From Chrysomallon squamiferum (taxonomy: Eukaryota; Mollusca; Gastropoda; Neomphalida; Peltospiridae): 64,000 nucleotides of DNA. Location of the stretch: NCBI GenBank assembly GCA_012295275.1, contig CM022670.1, positions 30,152,938-30,216,937 of the forward strand. Direction: 5' to 3'. Shown here piece by piece: positions 53,335 to 64,000 of the stretch. The notes beneath the pieces were generated by a model, which made no database searches, was not told the origin of the DNA, and was given only the letters and a program-made list of their open reading frames with translations. Within the stretch, counting starts at the first letter, position 1, and the number at the start of each line of letters is the position of its first letter. The position numbers and the translations under genes are program-made.

Positions 53335-54480
53335 GTCTTCCCATCTGGTCAAATTCCCAGTTCGTTGAAATAACTTGTCTACCCAAATACCTGGTCAAAA
53401 TAACTTGTCTACCCAAATACCTGATTACCTCTGTATGTAATGATCTTGGCCTATTCATGTTCAAGTTTTGATTACAGAAGGACAATGGTTTATTTACCAA
53501 TATACATATATCTGGTTTCTTTATTCTTCTGCTGCCATATATTTGCACTTGATTCTAACATTCAGGGCAGAGCACATTTTTTTGTAAATCGATTATGTAA
53601 CATCAACTGAAAGCAGAACAAGCGTTCACTACTCATTTGTTGTATATTATGTACTTTTCCAATCACAGCCAAGATGTTGCAGGTCATGAGTTCGATCTTC
53701 TTCTGCTTATTATCATTATTATCATTATCATAATCATCATAATTATCATCATTATCATCATCATCAACATTATTATTATTGTTGTTGTTATTTAATCTAG
53801 TCATTACTAATTCATCAACATTTCTTTTCCATTAAAAAACAACAACAAAAAAAACAAAAAACAAAATCCTGAATTTTATGGTCCATTAAAAACAAATTTC
53901 ATTAAACACACATCACAGAGAAAATTCTAGATTTGTACAATATTATTACAACACTGTACCAATTACTGAACTTATTGAAACATCAGACACATGTGTTTTT
54001 AATATGATATTTTTTAGATGAACAACTTCTTTTTTAATTATTTACATTCAACTACATTCAGTAAATGGACTATTTTGATATTTTCTTATTTGCATACTTT
54101 ATGGAATAAGCAATATCCATACTACATTATACCTCAGATTAACAATGTAATTGGTTCCAAATTTTCAATCGTTAAGTCAGATATTGTTAAGCAGGAGACT
54201 AATTTACATAGAATTAAGGTTAAAAAGAAATGCCTCAAAAGCAGAAATAAAATGGCAATTTAGACATAAATGATTTAATAGATCATAGATATTAAACAAA
54301 CAGTAAATCATTTACAAATACATTAAGAAATAATTATATTCCTCTCATTTTGTGTTCATTTTTGTGGGTTTTGTGTTCATTTAATATATCATATTTTGTT
54401 TCTAAAATTATTGTCTTTCATTTCTTTTTATCATTAGCATTATCATATACTGTTATTCATTTTGTCATACTGGATATTTT
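53335..54480. mobile_element. Inverted, fuller copy of the same transposon family
   Basis: It starts TTCCCATCTGGTCAAATTCC and runs, reverse-complemented, through the TGATGTTAC...GAAAGCAGAA segment, the microsatellite and the AATATCCATACTACATTATACCT junction into a MITE-like part (GGTTCCAAATTTTCAATCGTTAAG). A 33-bp internal tandem duplication (AATAACTTGTCTACCCAAAT) lies near 53370-53425. Confidence 0.7.
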
Positions 54481-55110
54481 GCCGAATATTTACAGACATT
54501 GCAGACAGCCTTTCTGAATTTACTTTGGAACTTAAAGGCCAATTTTGAGTTTCTTAGTTTATAAAATAATGGAACTTCCTCTAATTATATAATACAGCTT
54601 CTAAACAGTCCATGGATGTCTGCATATTCTCTGCTATTACGTTTTATATAATTACCCTCATTTTCTGATATTAATTAGCTAAACATTGAAGAACTGAAAA
54701 AATATGAATTTATAAACATGATTATACAGGATAGTTAAATAAATATTACTGTAATATAATAATATACATAATATAACATGTAACAGACATTCTGGTTTAA
54801 ATGGGCATATAAATATAAGTGTTTTGTGAATATTATTTAATTTATTAGATAGAAAACAAAATTATGATTAAAAACAAGTCTGGCAAAGAGGCACAATGAG
54901 GTTCCATCACAGAAGTATCATACAAAGTCTTGAAATTTATGTCAAGATAGTTCAGAACTGGAAAAACAAAAGTTTGAAAAAATTAATTTTAGTTCTAGAA
55001 AACAGTGATATTAAAATAACTGCACCAAAACAACATTAACAACAACAGTAGTAAATTGTTAGTGCTTTTAACAGCTACTGCCACCACTACACTATTATCA
55101 CAACCATTAC
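54481..55110 (-). other. Intronic stretch
   Basis: AT-rich; no gene, strong repeat or splice pair was seen. Confidence 0.5.
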
Positions 55111-55114
55111 TCTA

Positions 55115-55255
55115 CAATATTACTGCTACTACCACCACCACCACCACCATCACATCTACTACTACTACTACTACTAATAATAATATCTCCATCATGTCTA
55201 CTACAACTATTACTACAACCAACACCATTACCTACAACCAACACCATTACCGTAC
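55115..55255. repeat. Compound ACC/ACT trinucleotide microsatellite
   Basis: ACC, ACT, AAT and CAACC units follow one another. Thr-rich and Ser-rich ORFs across it are artefacts. Confidence 0.85.
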
Positions 55256-55257
55256 CA

Positions 55258-55585
55258 GTTGTAGGAAAAAATAGCACCGGAAATAATGGCACCTGGAAGA
55301 AATGGCACTGTGTAGATTTGGAAAAAATGGCACCCCATTTATTTTTCTGTATAATTGCTTTGATAAAAAAATTTAAAAGTACTTCTGAAAATACTGTTTA
55401 TTCATACATACAGACATGTTCATACAGATGTACATAATGTAAATACGCATAACATAGCATAAAATAAATGTATATGTGTAATATTAAACTCTGCACTTTT
55501 AAGTTTTTTTTTAATCTAAAAGAATAAAAAAGGTGACAATTTTTTCCAGTGACATTTTTCCCACTGCCATTTTTTCTGTACCCCA
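55258..55585. mobile_element. MITE with TGGCAC-type subterminal repeats
   Basis: The left arm carries three spaced copies of AAATGGCACC/AATAGCACCGG/GAAATGGCACTG. The right arm carries the inverted counterparts (GTGACAATTTTTTCC, AGTGACATTTTTCCC, ACTGCCATTTTTTCTG). The middle is AT-rich and noncoding. The element sits beside a microsatellite on its left. Confidence 0.6.
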
Positions 55586-58500
55586 CCATACCATACACTA
55601 TCATACCATTATCACTATCACTATAGCTGTTAAGGTATTATTATTTTATGTACTACTGACAATTCTACATGTATTTATATATGTCTTTTAGTGTATGAAA
55701 CAGTATGTTTGCACCAGACATGTTATTTACAAATCAATGTTTTATGGTGCAATAACCACTGTATACAGATGTACATAGCTAAACCAAGACAAGAAAAAAC
55801 ACATCAAGAAGAAAAACTACTCAAGTGTAGCATTAGACAAAAGAGTAAAGCAGACAAAAAACAACAAACTCAGATTGATTGGTACTGCTTATGATTCATT
55901 GCAATTGTATGTGTTGGTGTTTACACACACATACAAATGCAATGAATCACACATACACACACACATATTGTAGCAGACCAGGTACAAATCAATTACAGCC
56001 ATGCATTTATATATACATAAACATATACACACCCATACAATACGTTCCAAGCTATTATCTAATTATTATGTTTGTGTTTACAAGCTTTTCTGTGTGTGGA
56101 TGTGTATATGCATGCATTTGTGTTTGCACATATGCCCATCACTGCTTATCTATGCACATATATTACTGAAACTTGAAATATTTCATAGAAAAAATCCACA
56201 AAAAAACCCACAAAAAACCCACACAATTACAGACGTTAAATAAATTGTTAAATATTCCCCATATTTATTAAAGCCTTTATTTGACTACTTTCAAGATTTG
56301 GACATAAATCATAATGTCATACAAGGTTTAATTTCACCCATGTTGATATCAAGTTTGATGTCACCCAGGTTAACAGTAAACTTTAATATTTCTTTAAGCA
56401 CAGCACACACTATGTGCAGAAGCCATGTCATTTTTGAATACTGCTATTATGACAGATTAAACAAATTTTCATTTCAAGCCCTTGGCAAGATCGATATTAA
56501 AAGAAATAATACATAAATCATGTGTACATTAATTTTATAAACTGCCTTAGGTAATGTTAGTTAATGAGGGGCTGGTTGATACTGGAGTTAGGTCATGATA
56601 ACACAAGTAATATAATCAGAATTATATATTGTAATAATAAGTTATTTTGTAGAATAAACCTGGTTGTTACAGGAGTTACAAGTAATGGTAACAGATATAA
56701 TACAGTTTGAAATGATATATAGTAATAACAAGTTATTTTCATCTTGAAAAACAGAACCAAGAAATCATAACATTTTATTTATTTGTTTGTTGTTTGTTTA
56801 TTTATGTTTATTAGTTTGTTTTATTTACATTTTATATTTTATTCCAACATAATATCTAACACCACTGTATACACTGAAATGTATGAAATTAACTATTTGT
56901 GTATGTCACTATATGTCTATATCTGTGTGTGTGTGTATATATATATATATGCTTATTTAATTTTCCAAATATTTTCGTTATAAACATAAATAACACATTA
57001 AAATTTCATATCAACTATGTCATTATATTCTTATCAAATCATAAATAAAAGCTCAAATATGTTTCATAAAGACAGAGAGAAAGAGAAAGAAAGAGTAAGA
57101 AGGAGAAAAAAAATACAGAGAACGGGAGAGAAAATTTGTTTTCCATGAATAAAACAAAAAGAAATTCACACCTGTACAATGATATATACAGCTAATGAGT
57201 CAGGGCATGCTGTAACAGTATATACAACTTTAGTTCTGTAACACAATGTCAAGTCTGTCTGTCTCTTATCTGTAACCAGATCCTTTCTAGACTTCTTTCA
57301 TATTCCTTTTTACTAAACAGTTTTTATTTCACTTTTATTCTCTCTTCCAGACACATGTGTTTATTACAAAACTATTGCTGTGACACACAGCAATGGATCA
57401 GGTGATGTGAACACTTTTTACAAACCTTTCAGGTCCACACATTTTGTTCATACACTCACTGTAACACTGCATCTTTTTTCAATAGTAACAACACCACAGT
57501 TTTGCTGTTGCTTCTATATTCAACAACAGATATCATCTATCTGAGCAAATTTTAGGTAACCCAAAACACCCTCCACCCTAAAGAGATACATCAGCCTGTT
57601 ATCATTGTTCATAAAACAGATAAATATTGTAAAATGCACTAGCTGGTATTTCAAAAATATAACCTTTTAAAAACCAGTTTATATGTGTGTGTGTGTATAT
57701 ATTACCTTTTCCAACAAAGGATAGAGTCTATAATTGTGACCTGGATGTTATTTATGGTCCAACGTCTGCATGAAATGCAACATGATTTGAACTTTGACTA
57801 ATTGCTATTTATTTATGATCTGTGTGCAACTGGATTTGATAATTGACAAAATCAGGTAAGCAAACTACTCTATTTATTTCTGATATGTTTTTAGTTAAAG
57901 TTATAAGATGATACAATACAATTTAGTATTTTTAGCTAATTTTTGGGTGACTGCTCTGGGCAGATTTGCACATTAACATGTATCTCTATGAAATGAACAT
58001 CATTTAAAAGTAGATTGTTAAGTGGTGGTGGTGTATCGCTTTTTCAAGATTAATTTTTTTAATGTAATAAAATAAATAGCTAATTAATACAAAGTATGAA
58101 AGCTAAATGAAATAGGCAATTATATTTTTTTATATTTTTATTTCTATGCCAGCTAATGTTCGTTTCACGGACAATATGTTTGGCTCCTTTTTGTGGTCTT
58201 GCAACAAACGAAACAGTTTTCATTTCTGTATCAAATTTTACAGCGAGTTAAAATGTGTAAGTTGCACAATGTTTTGCAGGCTCTTTTTTAGCAACAGGTA
58301 AAGTCATGTTACTAGCGAAACGGTTGTAAAATAATGAAAAAAGTAAAAATTGTAATACCGGCATATTTCGGCTGCCATTTTAGCATCAACTGAAATGAAT
58401 GCCATCACCTAGTAATTTAACGGCCTACTCTTAATGTTTTTATTGTTAAAATTGATAAAATTAAGTAACAATGTAGGTTATTTCTGATGTATATATTTGA

Positions 58501-58800
58501 TACTTTCAAGAAACCCCCAACAGTCTTGAAGTTGAATTAATTTGTTTGACAATGTTAGTTACATAAGACTATCAAAGATTTACACAGCCTGTTTCTGACT
58601 TGCATGAGTGTAACTACACATTCATTTACAAATTGGTGCATTATAAACTGAGCCCAGTATTTAACTAATTAGTAAGTTAATTAGTAAGATATTAAATGTA
58701 CAATGTTAACTTTATGCAAGGAAACAATTCAAAACTTGCCCTATCCTATGTCTGAATAGAGAATTTGAAAAAAAAAAATTGTTTCTGATAAATAGCTGAA
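55586..58800 (-). other. Long stretch without a supported gene
   Basis: AT-rich. ORFs at 55691-56243 are CA/CATA-derived or unsupported. A diverged 90-bp repeat pair lies at about 56570-56740 (CTGGTTG..AC.GGAGTTA ... ATAGTAATAACAAGTTATTTT). A purine-rich stretch lies at 57075-57135. At about 58150-58330 CpG-containing text (CGTTTCACGGACAATATG, AACGAAACAG, GCGAAACGG) stands out from the surroundings; it may be a decayed insertion. Confidence 0.4.
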
Positions 58801-58854
58801 ATTTGTGTGTATGATCCAATTCAAGATATTCCAAAATATAACAACTGATTGACC

Positions 58855-59031
58855 TCTTTTAAAGTTCTTCAGACTGACAGATATGAAGTCAAAGTTCAGT
58901 TTTTGAAGAAGAGGGGCAACTATTACAGCTTTCCTGAACTTGACGATGTGTCCTGGGTTTCATTGAAAGACATTCAGGCACTGAAGCCACCAACAATCAT
59001 GCCCGCAGACAATATTTTTTTATATGATTAA
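58855..59031 (+). pseudogene. Transposon-like ORF relic (C-terminal piece)
   Basis: The plus strand encodes about 58 residues with real-protein composition: TDRYEVKVQFLKKRGNYYSF, then PELDDVSWVSLKDIQALKPP, ending IFLYD and TAA. A short beta-rich tail of the form V.FL...G..Y.FPE.DDVSWV is common at the ends of host-like ORFs in invertebrate DNA transposons. This is memory of a pattern, not a search result. No upstream partner was found. A last exon of a plus-strand gene is the alternative. Confidence 0.45.
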
Positions 59032-59674
59032 TTAAAGAAGTGAAACTGAAATAAAACTGAAGACTATTTCACATATTGTTGTTATATTTCTGGATAATAT
59101 TGTTCATTTTTATGGATGATAACTTACGACATATTATACTGCTAAACTTTGTTATTTGAAAAGCATATTTCTAGTTTTTCTTTGCATCTCTTTCTGATTC
59201 AGAAACAAATACTGACATGGGGAAAAAAAGGGCATTTGTTAATATTGCTTTCTCAAAAAAAAGTTGAACTCTGCATATGTCGTAAGTTACAGTGTCCACA
59301 ACTTTATTGCCATACTACAACATACTACGTCATCATATTTGAATTTGTTTTTAATCTCTCAATTACACTGAAATGAGATATCACAACACACCAATTACAT
59401 CAATATACATCTCATTAAAATGATGTGTAACTTACATCACCAACAGTATTTGCTGATTTCACACCCTCACTACAGTCAAGTGAACAAGAAAATGAAAACT
59501 TTTGCTTCAGTATTAATTGAAAGCAAGATTTATCTAATATGTCAACTAGTTTTTTAATCATTTTAAGCACTTTTTTATTTTTAATGACTTTGTCCTTATT
59601 TTTTGGCTCAGTATTGTGCCATTCCAATATATATATAAAGAAAAAATAATAATCTAGTAGTCTTCTTGATCAAA
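59032..59674 (-). other. AT-rich spacer
   Basis: No supported feature. The minus-strand ORF 59415-59627 is Lys-rich and lacks splice or homology support. Confidence 0.4.
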
Positions 59675-60453
59675 ATGGTACCTTGAGTTAAGAGTGCTCC
59701 AACTTATGGGTTTTTCAAGTTACATGTAGCCGCCTGGTCAATTTTTTACTTTGAGTTGCAAGCCAAAATCCAAGTTATGAGCGATCTTCAGATACACCAC
59801 CTCATGTTGGCACAATGAACAACATAACATCCACCCAGCATCATGTGTCTCACGCATTTGCTGATGTGTTTACCTCGCTGTGAAAGCATCTCTGTTGTGT
59901 TGTGCTCACGTTTTGTGCAGTTGATTGCCACATATCCATGGATTCTAAGAAAGTGAGTGCAAAGGACAGCGCTGAGAAGAATGGATGATATCCATTGAAT
60001 TACAGCTTGATTTCATAGAAAAACATGAGTGAGGTGTGCCATTAGTCAACATGGCTAGGCAGTATGAGTAAAGTCCTTTTACAATATGTACAATACTGAA
60101 GCAGAAGGAGTTGATAAAGGATATAACTCCAGCCAAAGGCATTATAATAATTTCTAAGCTGCAGACCTCTGTCTATGAAAAGATGGAGAAACCCTATGCT
60201 GTACACCTTACAAAACCAATTTATTTCTTTACATTCTCTTTTATTTTTTTTTTATAAAATATTTGTCATTTACACATACATTTTTCTTATTTAAAAACAC
60301 ATTACAAAAAGTAGGAATGGTTTTTGGGGGTTGGAACAGATTAATGGTATTTCAATTAATTTCAGTTGGGAAAATTAATTTGATATACGAGCAATTTGAG
60401 TTATGAACTTGGTCACGGAACGAATTAAACTCGTAAGTCAAGGTACCACTGTA
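59675..60453 (+). mobile_element. Tigger/pogo-like element with decayed transposase N-terminus
   Basis: The ends ATGGTACCTTGAGTTAAGAG and CTCGTAAGTCAAGGTACCA then CTGTA are imperfect inverted repeats. Between them, from an ATG at 59938, broken frames spell pieces of a CENP-B/pogo-type N-terminal DNA-binding region, such as KHE-like, LIKGITPAKG-like and TSVYEKMEK-like segments, with several stops. The catalytic DDE region is missing and the element is about 780 bp, so it is nonautonomous. The 36156-36437 fragment is the same family. Confidence 0.75.
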
Positions 60454-63400
60454 ATAATTATTGTATTATTCAAAATTAATGTATATTCAAAATCACAAAT
60501 CCAAAAACTGCCAAATAACAAAACATCAATGACTTCAAAAACAAATTTAATGAAAGTTTTTCAGATAACTTTAGAAATGTCTATAATTATTGTATTTTTT
60601 ATAATTAATATAAAATAAAAATTGAAAATCATTAAACTGCTAATGATGAAACAAAAATAACTTCAAAAATGTCTCATAATACTGTTTTTTGCTTTTTTCA
60701 ATTAATATATGATCAAAATGTTTATATATTTTAGCATACATGTTTGAGATATTATTATTATTATTATTATTATAAAAACAAAATTCTGAGTAATTTAAAC
60801 TGCTAACAGAGAAAAATAAACAAGTTGAAAACACTTTGATGAAGGTTTTGAATCAGTTTAAGTAATTTTTTCTTTCTCTTCATATAACTGTTTACAAATG
60901 TGACAGAGATTCAATAAATAAATTTAAAAAAAATCAACTTCCTGAGCTGTTCCCAAAACAAAAAGTACAAAACAAAAACTGTATTAAAATCTTGAATTTT
61001 TAGTTATGTACTACAATGAAGTATAATCAATAACTTGAAGAATTTAAAATGAATGGATTTAACAGATCCAGGTAAACAACATTCTGAAAGTATGATTATG
61101 CATATAATGAAAATTCAGTAGCTTTAAAATATGAGGACACATTACGATAAAAGAATGCACACTATTTATGTCAGGCATATTGAATTATAATATAAATATT
61201 TTTTCAATGATTAATAATCAGCATTCAAACTGTGAAACAGATATCATAATTTGAATTATTAAAAATTTTATTTTATTTTTAATATTTATCATAAGACTAT
61301 GATGTTGAATACTAGGCCTAAAAAAAAAAAAAAAAAAAAAAAAGATATCTGTAAAAGTATGTAAATTAAGTCAGTAACATGTTTGTCACTGTGTTGTTAT
61401 GATACAAAATTTACTCATATCCAAAGAATGCATAAATCAATTAATGGAGCACAAATACTGCAATACAAACTTTTATAGTGCCTCAATTGATTTCTTGTTC
61501 TCAGTCATCATAATGAGAAAAATTTGTTATTCGTTTAATATGCATGTCCAAAAGTTGAAATTAATAATAATAATATTATTATTGGACTTGTTGTTTTTGT
61601 CATTACAGTTATTATTATTGTTGTTATTATAATTATTAAATATTATTACCATTATTGTCATTTTTATATTATTATTATAACCAAATCAATATTTTATTAT
61701 CATATATAGACAGATAGACATATTTATGTAAAAAAGAAATAACTTTATTTCTGTATTTATTATTTTAATCCAGATTTGTCATCACATGAAATGCTTGTCT
61801 GATAATAATTCCACATTATTTAAAGAACAGCTCCTATTGATGTCAAGAATGAGTAAAGCATTCACAGCAGCCTTACCATAGCAGTAAGTATCTTTTACAC
61901 AAACTGTTGGCTATTGAATTTTTAATGACTGTGTCAAAAATCATTAACGATACATTATTTAAAACACTGATAGATAAAACATGTTTCAAAAATAATTATA
62001 TGATGATGATAATTATCATTATTATTACCATCAGTCTGTGGCTCAGAATTACCATTCCTGAAATAATTAGTTATAAAAATATAAAACAGGAAAAATATTT
62101 ATCACATTTATGTTAATAAAAAAATATATATATAAAAAAGATATGAAGAACTGAAAAACAAGATAATCATTCATATCTAATAAAATGTTTTTATAGTGAT
62201 GTTAAAAAATTAAGTTAAAATTAAATTTAATTTAAGGCTCATATCATTAGAAAAAAGTCCATTAGTGTTTCCTAAATTGGGAAGAATGATGTAAGCAAGT
62301 TTATTTTTACAAACCTTGTTAAGTTAATATATATTTCTCACGAGAATATAATTGATTACAATTTGTAAGGTTTTCATTGGCAATATTTTAAGATATCATA
62401 GCTGAAAATGATTTGCTAGAAGGAGTTGTGGTCCATTAATACAGGAGTATTCTTAGCTTCCAAGAAAATAATAATAATAATAATAATAAACAGTTTAAAA
62501 ATACAAACTCTGAGAAAAAACCGTTACAGGGTTTACTGGATATAATGATACAACAAACCTTGAAAATAAAAGTTACAAACGAGATGAATATGCCATAGAT
62601 TATCAAAATTACCACCTGTTCCACAGATGATTGTGTTTTCCTGTTATAGGAACAAGCATGATATAAAATCTTTTATTGTAATAATAAAACATTATATATT
62701 TCAATGACATCAATAACACAAATTCACTTTGCCCAAACAATGTCATTAAGTTAAACATTAATTTCAGTTTTAATCAAAAATATCTACTTTTGAAAACTCA
62801 TTTTACAGTTTGTAAAATAAAGTTTAGTAATTATTACCATAAAACCTAAAAGCACCCACGCACAAAAATGTGCCTGTTCTCTCTATATTTACTGTGTCCA
62901 AGAAGACCTTATCCTAATACCATGAGTTCCCTGGTGCATTCTAAACATGTTCAAATTATGACTGTCCCTTGATGCTTCATTGTTTTGATAGCTGGCCAGA
63001 TGATACCAGGAAGTGCAGAACTAGCTGTTGAAAACAGCAAAAGCTTTCAGCAGTGGGAAAATTTCACAAACAAACAAGTGACAGACAGCTCATAAAATGA
63101 CAAATGAAGCACAATGCAGCCAGGATGATGCCCTGCCTCAAACTGTTTGAACTTGGGGCTGTCAAGACATCACCAGTGTTACCCAAAACTGTCAATAATC
63201 ACCAGATTGTGGCATCAGTCTGTCCATGCTGTTAGACATTTATTGAAATAGTACACTGTTTCAACAGAAAGTAGAATTTAAGCCCACACTACTAAGTTTT
63301 CTGGAGAATGTATTAAATTCATATTATTAAAACTTTATGAAAATGGTATGTTTTTTTAGAATGCTTACAACTGCCTTCATATTATCAGACCATTATCAAA

Positions 63401-64000
63401 ATTATAAACACAGGTCTTCTCTAGATTCATTAATAATAATTTTATTAGGCACTTACCAATTTTTATGTAGGTTAAAATGCACTACAAAATATATTTCAGG
63501 AAGAAAAAATCAAAAAAATCAAAAAAATCAACAACTAGTTAAAAATCCATATGAACTGTTTTCTGAAAGAAAAATACCAAAGGTATATAATCTTTACACT
63601 TATAAAATGAGATTATCACTTAAAAATGTGTTGTTCACATTTCACACTACTACTTTTTAATTAGTATTATTAAGAATTTTAATTAGTCAAATTCTTTCTC
63701 ATATGATTGTTACATAGATATATCAGAGAGCATTCCAATAACCAGACTAGTCTTGGAATGTAATCTATAGATTTGACCCACTCCAGACAACAAACACCAC
63801 TATTACTTATCAATAAATAACCCATACACTTAGTATCACTCCGAAAGAGATAAAGTATTGCTTCACAGTGATGGCTATGAATAGTACATGTTATTTCACC
63901 ACAAAGTAGATAAAAACCTAGACACAAACTATAAACAGACAAATATTAATAGAGTTTAAAATCAATTACAAGAAAGTCACATATCTGACCTGTGTTCTGC
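60454..64000 (-). other. Distal stretch without a supported gene
   Basis: AT-rich, with ATT/AAT runs near 60750, 61565-61680 and 62468-62490 and a poly-A at 61320-61343. A block at 62850-63250 is less AT-rich and noncoding, possibly a decayed insertion. ORFs at 63337-63660 and 63679-63942 lack support. The upstream exons of the minus-strand gene are expected beyond base 64000. Confidence 0.45.
61320..61343. repeat. Poly-A tract
   Basis: About 24 A in a row. Confidence 0.8.

Overview
The window looks like nuclear DNA of an invertebrate animal, most likely a mollusc and possibly a cephalopod. It is strongly AT-rich, has very long introns with consensus GT/AG splice sites, and carries many (ATT)n, (CA)n, (CATA)n and poly-A tracts plus decayed cut-and-paste transposons. 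No bacterial-style operons, rRNA or tRNA genes were seen. The taxonomic call is inference from style only.

One gene dominates and lies on the minus strand, so transcription runs from high to low coordinates. Supported exons, in transcript order, are 45885-45727 (53 codons), the very large exon 32868-29219 (about 1216 codons), 4736-3975 (254 codons) and a probable C-terminal exon 1945-1666 that ends in a stop. Splice phases join exactly at 45727/32868 (TTC AG | T GTA) and at 3975/1945 (GAA AA | A AAT). The product is a low-complexity, Ser/Pro/Gln-rich scaffold or adaptor-like protein with many tyrosine docking motifs (YVDM, YVQM, YENI, YDNV, YEHI, YEDI), a PPALPPR SH3-type ligand and a polyproline run. 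I could not assign a family with certainty. Shroom-like cytoskeletal scaffold and SH2/SH3-docking adaptor are the two hypotheses considered. The N-terminal exons lie beyond base 64000.

Two things about this gene stand out. First, the big exon carries a one-base reading-frame break in a run of seven T (29666-29660), after which coding continues for about 147 codons. Second, the large exon ends in phase 0 while exon 4736 needs phase 2. The intervening 24 kb holds three candidate exons with good donors (27283, 20135, 9358), all ending in the phase required by exon 4736. They look like alternative first exons, and the middle one could also be a cassette exon. This suggests internal promoters that make a short C-terminal isoform.

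Region by region: 1-1665 is probable 3' UTR and downstream sequence; 1666-4736 holds the C-terminal exons; 4737-29218 is a long intron with candidate alternative first exons, simple repeats, a 44-bp minisatellite and decayed tandem arrays; 29219-32868 is the giant exon; 32869-45726 is an intron with an LTR-like promoter block, a Tigger-like fragment, a 100-bp duplication and a mariner-like remnant; 45727-45885 is a small exon; 45886-64000 is an intron or 5' region with a nested transposon cluster (46.7-54.5 kb, including a broken MULE transposase), a MITE with TGGCAC-type ends, a transposon-like ORF relic and a Tigger-like element at 59.7-60.5 kb.
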